Below, in pieces: positions 5,469 to 9,740 of a DNA stretch of 9,740 nucleotides. This stretch comes from an uncultured Veillonella sp. GTDB taxonomy: Bacteria; Bacillota; Negativicutes; Veillonellales; Veillonellaceae. A program made the position numbers and the translations under genes. The notes beneath the pieces were generated by a model, which worked only from the letters and a program-made list of their open reading frames with translations, did no database searches and was not told the origin of the DNA. The stretch spans positions 1-9,740 of the forward strand of contig USQK01000060.1 of assembly GCA_900556785.1 (NCBI GenBank), given 5' to 3'. The first letter of the stretch is position 1; every line of letters starts with the position of its first letter.

Positions 5469-5966
5469 TTGGTTGACTTAAGCCTTGGAACGATTCTTGC
5501 TCAAATGTTGAACTTTTTTATATTAGTTTGGCTATTGGCGCGTTTTGCATATAAACCATTATTGGCTATGATGACAGAACGTAAAGAACGAATTGCTAAA
5601 GATTTAGAAGCTGCTGAACAAGCCCGTGCAGAGACAGAAAAGTTTAAAGCTGATTATGCAGCTCAAATTTCTAATGCTCGTGTAGAAGCACAACAAATTG
5701 TTGAAAAAGCAATTCAAGAAGCAGAAAATACTACACGAGAACAATTGGCAACAGCTCGCGAGCAAATTGAACAAGAAAAAAATCGTGCTCGTCAAGATAT
5801 TGCCATCGAACGCGATCGTGCTATGAATAGCTTGCGTAACGAAGTGGTATCTTTATCTGTAGCTATGGCTGGTAAAGTTGTTGCTAAAGATATGAACAGC
5901 GAAACTAATACAAAATTGATCGAAGACGCTATTCGTCAACTTGATAGTAAAACGATAGGGTTGTGA
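5469..5966 (+). CDS. atpF: F1Fo ATP synthase subunit b
   Basis: A 165-residue peripheral-stalk protein. One N-terminal membrane helix (about 6-26, TILAQMLNFFILVWLLARF, with the conserved LNFFIL) is followed by FAYKPLL (26-32). A long, highly charged helix runs from about 35 to 140, rich in Glu, Lys, Arg, Ala and Gln, and would pair as a right-handed coiled coil. The C-terminal part (about 141-165) should bind delta. It holds F1 still against the torque of the rotor. Length is typical of bacterial b, and there is only one b gene, so it is expected to act as a homodimer. It starts at TTG with a full Shine-Dalgarno site. It ends 4 bases before atpH, so the two are probably translationally coupled. 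Confidence 0.95.
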   Translation: MVDLSLGTILAQMLNFFILVWLLARFAYKPLLAMMTERKERIAKDLEAAEQARAETEKFKADYAAQISNARVEAQQIVEKAIQEAENTTREQLATAREQIEQEKNRARQDIAIERDRAMNSLRNEVVSLSVAMAGKVVAKDMNSETNTKLIEDAIRQLDSKTIGL

Positions 5967-5970
5967 TACG

Positions 5971-6522
5971 ATGAGCATAGAAATTGTAGCAGATAAATAT
6001 AGTTCGGCTATGTTTGAATTAGCTCAAGAACAAAATAAGTTGGAACTCATGGAGGAGCAATTAGGTTATGTAGCATCCGTAATGGTTGATCAACCTGAGT
6101 TGCGTTCATTTCTAGAGAATCCAATCGTTACAGAAGATGCAAAGATTAAGCTTATTGGTAAAATTTTTGACTCTAGTATCGATAAAGTTGCTCTACACTT
6201 TATTTATGTGATGATTAAGCGCGGTCGTTATCGCTATATAGCATCGACTATCGAAGCGTTTATTAAGAAATCACGTGCAGCACGTGGTATTTTGGAAGCT
6301 ACTGTAACAGTAGCTGAACCAATTACAGCTGATGTAGAAGCATCTGTACAAGCTAAACTAAGAGAAGTAACAGGAAAAGATGTCATCTTATCTGTGCGTC
6401 AAGATCCATCTATTATGGGTGGTATTGTTATCCAAGTAGGGGATAAACGCATCGATGGCTCTGTAGCTCGCCGTTTAGAGGAATTAGAAAAATCTTTATT
6501 AAGAACGAACTCTATTAGATAG
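5971..6522 (+). CDS. atpH: F1Fo ATP synthase subunit delta
   Basis: A 183-residue soluble protein of the delta/OSCP family that joins the top of F1 to the b stalk. The N-terminal helical domain (about 1-105) starts with the usual ADKYSSAMFELAQE (7-20) and includes FLENPIVTEDAK (47-58). The C-terminal domain (about 108-175) has the family signature DPSIMGGIVIQVGDKRIDGS (145-164). Length is normal. ATG 5971 lies 4 bases after the atpF stop. The weak AGGG at 5957-5960 inside atpF serves as ribosome binding site, with coupling likely. The atpH stop (TAG, 6520-6522) overlaps the first bases of the atpA ribosome binding site. Confidence 0.95.
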   Translation: MSIEIVADKYSSAMFELAQEQNKLELMEEQLGYVASVMVDQPELRSFLENPIVTEDAKIKLIGKIFDSSIDKVALHFIYVMIKRGRYRYIASTIEAFIKKSRAARGILEATVTVAEPITADVEASVQAKLREVTGKDVILSVRQDPSIMGGIVIQVGDKRIDGSVARRLEELEKSLLRTNSIR

Positions 6523-6538
6523 GGGTGAATGGGTATAT

Positions 6539-8077
6539 ATGAAAATGAAGCCTGAAGAAATCACTGCTATAATCAAACAGCAGATTCAGGACTATGATGT
6601 TGACCTCAATGTCGATGATGTGGGTACTGTTCTCGACGTAGGGGATGGCATCGCCCATATTTATGGTCTTGAAAGAGCCATGGCCGGTGAGTTGCTAGAA
6701 TTACCACACGGCGTATATGGCTTGGTTTTGAACTTAGAATTAGATAATGTGGGTGCCGTACTATTAGGTGATGACTTCTTGATTAAAGAAGGGGACCAAG
6801 TGCGCCGTACTGGCAAAATTATGGACGTTCCTGCCGGAGATGCCTTGATTGGTCGCGTAGTAAACCCTCTTGGTCAACCTCTTGATGGCAAGGGTGCTAT
6901 TCAAGCTACAGAACGTCGTCCTATCGAACATCCAGCACCTGGTATTGCGGATCGTCAATCCGTAAATGAACCATTGCAAACAGGTCTTAAAGCGATTGAT
7001 GCGATGGTACCAATCGGCCGTGGTCAACGTGAGCTTATCATCGGTGACCGTGGTACAGGTAAAACTGCGATTGCCTTAGATACTATTCTGAACCAAAAAG
7101 GCAAAGATGTTATTTGTATTTATGTAGCTATTGGTCAAAAAGAATCTACAGTTGCTCGCGTAGTACAAAAACTTGAAGAAGCAGGCGCTATGGAATATAC
7201 AATCGTAGTTTCTGCGAGTGCTTCCACAGGTGCACCTCTTCAATACATTGCCCCATATGCTGGTGTTGCCATGGGTGAATACTTTATGTACCAAGGTAAA
7301 CACGTATTATGCGTATATGATGACTTAACAAAACAAGCGGCTGCATATCGTGCTATGTCCCTATTATTGCGCCGTCCACCAGGGCGTGAAGCATATCCAG
7401 GCGACGTATTCTACTTACATAGTCGTCTATTAGAGCGGGCTGCGAAACTTTCATCTGAACTTGGTGGAGGTTCTATTACAGCGTTGCCAATCATTGAAAC
7501 ACAAGCAGGTGACGTATCTGCATACATTCCAACAAACGTAATTTCCATTACTGATGGTCAAATTTTCTTGGGAACAGATATGTTCTATTCTGGTATTCGT
7601 CCAGCTGTTGACGTAGGTCTGTCCGTATCCCGTGTAGGTGGTAGCGCACAAACTAAAGCGATGAAGCAAGTGGCGGGCCAATTGCGTTTGGACCTTGCTC
7701 AATATCGTGAGTTGGCTGCTTTCGCTCAGTTTGGTTCTGACCTTGATGCGGCTACACGCGCTCAACTTGATCGTGGTGAACGCTTAACTGAAATGTTAAA
7801 ACAAGGTCAATATGAGCCTATGAGTGTAGCGGAAATGGTTATCAACCTTTACGCTGGTACTAAAGGGTACTTAGCAGATATTCAAGTGGCAGATGTATTG
7901 TCCTTTGAAGCTGAACTTTTACGTTATGTAAAAGCAAATTATCCTGAAATCATCACTAACATTGAAACGTCTAAGAAAATTGACGAAGAAACTGAAAATC
8001 TATTGAAGCAAGCAATCCCAGAATGTGTTGAAGCATTTGGCTCTACACATACATTAGTGTCTCGTAAGGAGGCGTAA
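6539..8077 (+). CDS. atpA: F1Fo ATP synthase subunit alpha
   Basis: A 512-residue regulatory nucleotide-binding subunit of the F1 hexamer. Domains in order: N-terminal beta barrel (about 25-95), nucleotide-binding domain (about 96-380) and C-terminal helical domain (about 381-505). The P-loop is GDRGTGKT (169-176, K175 and T176); the usual family form has Gln where this has G172. Walker B is VLCVYDD (256-262), followed by LTKQAAAYR. LLLRRPPGREAYPGD (275-289) and LPIIETQAGDVSAYIPTNVI (316-335) are typical. The arginine finger reaching the beta site is R365 in SVSRVGG. Length is standard. ATG 6539 follows AGGGGTGA (6521-6528); a second ATG two codons later (6545) is possible but further from that site. 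It overlaps nothing downstream: atpG starts 4 bases after its stop. Confidence 0.97.
   Translation: MKMKPEEITAIIKQQIQDYDVDLNVDDVGTVLDVGDGIAHIYGLERAMAGELLELPHGVYGLVLNLELDNVGAVLLGDDFLIKEGDQVRRTGKIMDVPAGDALIGRVVNPLGQPLDGKGAIQATERRPIEHPAPGIADRQSVNEPLQTGLKAIDAMVPIGRGQRELIIGDRGTGKTAIALDTILNQKGKDVICIYVAIGQKESTVARVVQKLEEAGAMEYTIVVSASASTGAPLQYIAPYAGVAMGEYFMYQGKHVLCVYDDLTKQAAAYRAMSLLLRRPPGREAYPGDVFYLHSRLLERAAKLSSELGGGSITALPIIETQAGDVSAYIPTNVISITDGQIFLGTDMFYSGIRPAVDVGLSVSRVGGSAQTKAMKQVAGQLRLDLAQYRELAAFAQFGSDLDAATRAQLDRGERLTEMLKQGQYEPMSVAEMVINLYAGTKGYLADIQVADVLSFEAELLRYVKANYPEIITNIETSKKIDEETENLLKQAIPECVEAFGSTHTLVSRKEA
8066..8072 (+). promoter_or_regulatory. Ribosome binding site of atpG inside the end of atpA
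   Basis: AAGGAGG is a perfect match 8 bases before ATG 8081. It lies within the last codons of atpA. Another ATG at 8077, overlapping the atpA stop, is out of frame with atpG. Confidence 0.85.
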
Positions 8078-8080
8078 TGT

Positions 8081-8935
8081 ATGGCTAGTGCACAAGATTT
8101 GCGAAAACGCATAAAAAGTGTTACCAATACGCAACAAATTACAAAAGCGATGAAGATGGTAGCTTCTGCTCGTCTTCGTAGGGCACAAACAAAAGCGGAA
8201 GCTACTCGTCCTTACGCAGAAAAGATAGGGCAAATCTTGCGTCATATGTCTAATAGTGATTTAGAAGGCTTTGAAAGTCCTCTCTTAGATGTGCGACCTG
8301 TAGAGCGCACTTGCTATATTGTAGTAGGTGCAGATAAAGGTCTTGCAGGGGCATTTTCGTCTAATGTGTTGAAATTTGCTATGGAACAATTACATGGTAA
8401 ATCTCCTGATACATACCGTGTTATCACGGCAGGCAGAAAGCCTAGAGATAGCATGAAATCTAGAGGTATTCGCATCGATAAGTCTTATGCGGGCTTTTCT
8501 GATAAACCGTCCTATGAACATGCGCGTGCCATCATGCATGAAGCACTTTCACTATATGAACGTCATGAAGTAGACGAAGTCATCATGATCTATACACGTT
8601 TTGTAAATTCTATGACGCAAATTGCACAGGCTGAGCGCTTGTTGCCGATAGAGCAACCACAAGATGAGGTAAAGGGCGAAGAGTATGATTTCATGCCATC
8701 TGCTGTATCTGTCTTGGAGGCGTTGCTACCAAAATATTTAGAGATTACTGTTTATAATGGATTGTTGCAATCTGCAGCAAGTGAATTGGGTGCTCGTATG
8801 ACAGCTATGACATCTGCTACAGATAATGCAGGGGAACTCATTGATTCCTTAGGTCTTGAATATAACAAGTTACGTCAATCTAGCATTACAAACGAAATTT
8901 CTGAAATCGTTGGTGGCGCTAATGCCTTGCAATAG
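8081..8935 (+). CDS. atpG: F1Fo ATP synthase subunit gamma
   Basis: A 284-residue central-shaft protein that rotates in the alpha3beta3 core and sits on the c-ring. The N-terminal helix has the family signature DLRKRIKSVTNTQQITKAMK (6-25) followed by MVASARLRRAQ. The Rossmann-like middle part includes VGADKGLAGAFSSN (82-95). The C-terminal helix (about 215-280) includes QSAASELGARMTAM and ends with NEISEIVGGANAL (271-283). Both terminal helices needed for the antiparallel coiled coil are complete, and length is typical. It lies 3 bases after the atpA stop and 18 before atpD. The ADKGLAG version of the usual S-D-x-G-L-C-G motif is a normal variant. Confidence 0.96.
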   Translation: MASAQDLRKRIKSVTNTQQITKAMKMVASARLRRAQTKAEATRPYAEKIGQILRHMSNSDLEGFESPLLDVRPVERTCYIVVGADKGLAGAFSSNVLKFAMEQLHGKSPDTYRVITAGRKPRDSMKSRGIRIDKSYAGFSDKPSYEHARAIMHEALSLYERHEVDEVIMIYTRFVNSMTQIAQAERLLPIEQPQDEVKGEEYDFMPSAVSVLEALLPKYLEITVYNGLLQSAASELGARMTAMTSATDNAGELIDSLGLEYNKLRQSSITNEISEIVGGANALQ

Positions 8936-8953
8936 ATAAGGAGACATCTGTCG

Positions 8954-9740
8954 ATGAGTAATAATATTGGTAAAGTTGTGCAGGTCATCGGCCCAGTTGT
9001 AGACGTGCGCTTTGATGCTGGTCATTTACCAGCTATCTACAACGCCATCCACATCTACCATGACCACAAGGCACACGATAGACAAAAAATCGTAGTAGAG
9101 GTTATGCAACACTTAGGCGACGATACAGTTCGTTGCGTTGCCATGAGTTCTACTGACGGTATGACACGTAATATGGAAGCAGAAGATACTGGTGCTCCAA
9201 TTTCCGTTCCTGTAGGGGAAGGCGTATTGGGTCGTATCTTTAACGTACTTGGTGAAACTGTAGACCATGATCCAGCTCCAGTTGTGGCTGATGAAAAATG
9301 GCCTATTCACCGTCCAGCACCTAAATTTGATGACCTTTCTCCAGATACTCAAATCTTGGAAACAGGTATTAAGGTCGTTGACCTTATCGCTCCATATGTA
9401 AAAGGTGGTAAAATCGGCCTCTTCGGTGGTGCCGGTGTAGGTAAAACCGTATTAATTATGGAATTGATTCACAATGTTGCCACAGAGCACGGTGGTTACT
9501 CCGTATTCTCCGGCGTAGGCGAACGTACTCGTGAAGGTAACGACTTGTGGAACGAAATGAAAGAGTCCGGCGTTATCAACAAAACAGCTCTTGTATATGG
9601 CCAAATGAATGAGCCACCTGGGGCACGTATGCGCGTTGGTCTTACAGGCCTTACAATGGCTGAATACTTCCGTGATGTGAAGAAACAAGACGTGCTCTTG
9701 TTTATCGCTAACATCTTCCGCTTTATCCAAGCGGGCTCTG
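8954..9740 (+). CDS. atpD: F1Fo ATP synthase subunit beta, 3' end outside window
   Basis: The catalytic subunit of F1, open to the window edge: 262 complete codons of an expected ~465-475. ATG 8954 follows AAGGAG (8938-8943, at the end of atpG) with 10 bases between. The N-terminal barrel begins NIGKVVQVIGPVVDVRF (4-20). The nucleotide-binding domain has ILETGIKVVDLIAPY (134-148), the P-loop GGAGVGKT (158-165, K164), and VGERTREGND (188-197) with the catalytic Glu E190 and R191. LVYGQMNEPPGARMRVGLTG (213-232) is intact. The Walker B segment reads DVLLFIANIFRFIQAGS (246-262): Ala252 replaces the normally invariant Asp that positions Mg-water (E. coli D242), and Ile258 replaces the usual Thr. 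Both differences fall in the last 34 bases. If real the site should be inactive, so a sequence error at a contig end is the likelier reading. The frame is intact. Confidence 0.93.
   Translation, partial: MSNNIGKVVQVIGPVVDVRFDAGHLPAIYNAIHIYHDHKAHDRQKIVVEVMQHLGDDTVRCVAMSSTDGMTRNMEAEDTGAPISVPVGEGVLGRIFNVLGETVDHDPAPVVADEKWPIHRPAPKFDDLSPDTQILETGIKVVDLIAPYVKGGKIGLFGGAGVGKTVLIMELIHNVATEHGGYSVFSGVGERTREGNDLWNEMKESGVINKTALVYGQMNEPPGARMRVGLTGLTMAEYFRDVKKQDVLLFIANIFRFIQAGS

Noticed and set aside
6272..6286. Perfect inverted repeat CACGTGC-A-GCACGTG in atpH
   Set aside because: It lies inside coding sequence and comes from the codon run CGT GCA GCA CGT. The one-base loop is too small for a full hairpin, and there is no T-run suited to a terminator.
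7451..7765. Antisense open frame of 104 codons inside atpA
   Set aside because: It is the shadow of a strongly conserved gene with biased codon use, with no motif and no ribosome binding site.
9452..9730. Antisense open frames of 92 and 72 codons opposite atpD
   Set aside because: The + strand here encodes the beta subunit P-loop and following conserved motifs without interruption, so the antisense frames are by-products.
1..9740. Search for mobile elements, CRISPR arrays, defence genes, tRNA/rRNA and riboswitches
   Set aside because: The window is almost fully covered by housekeeping genes in one direction. I see no spaced direct repeats, transposase, cloverleaf or long structured leader.

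Overview
The window reads as chromosomal DNA from an anaerobic Firmicute, most likely Veillonella or a close relative in the Negativicutes. This is an inference from moderately low GC, strong Shine-Dalgarno sites, an MraY-like transferase/wecB pair directly upstream of atpZ-atpI, and the protein sequences; no 16S or other taxonomic marker is present. All ten recognisable genes lie on the + strand and the region is almost fully coding. It is a housekeeping locus and I see no mobile element, CRISPR array, tRNA or rRNA.

Layout. Positions 1-1370 hold a complete DUF711/UPF0210 ('PFL family') gene of unknown function behind a strong ribosome binding site. Positions 1404-2555 encode a polyprenyl-phosphate GlcNAc-1-phosphate transferase (WecA/TagO type), followed at once by a strong intrinsic terminator (2564-2587). 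Positions 2613-3755 encode a non-hydrolysing UDP-GlcNAc 2-epimerase (wecB). One base after its stop begins atpZ (3757-3951), then atpI (3962-4330). A 170-base AT-rich gap (4331-4500) carries a plausible promoter and several inverted repeats. It leads into the core F-type ATP synthase genes: atpB (a), atpE (c), atpF (b), atpH (delta), atpA (alpha), atpG (gamma) and the first 262 codons of atpD (beta), which runs off the window end. Only atpC (epsilon) of the usual set is not seen, and it is expected just downstream.

How the genes work together. AtpB, AtpE and AtpF build the membrane Fo motor. AtpH, AtpA, AtpG and AtpD build the stalk and catalytic F1 head. AtpZ and AtpI are small accessory membrane proteins associated with c-ring assembly and divalent cation handling. 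The two sugar enzymes act in envelope glycan synthesis, one priming the undecaprenyl carrier with GlcNAc-phosphate and the other making UDP-ManNAc. The terminator separates wecA from wecB, while wecB is joined tightly to atpZ.

The points most worth a second look are: (1) subunit c has a second carboxylate (D26) on helix 1 facing the ion-binding E59, but lacks the hydroxyl residue next to E59 found in classical Na+ rings; (2) the beta subunit has Ala (residue 252) where the essential Walker B Asp is expected, plus a Thr-to-Ile change six residues later, both within 34 bases of the window end, so an assembly or sequencing error must be excluded first; (3) the alpha subunit P-loop has Gly where Gln is usual. 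I did not find a previously undescribed system.
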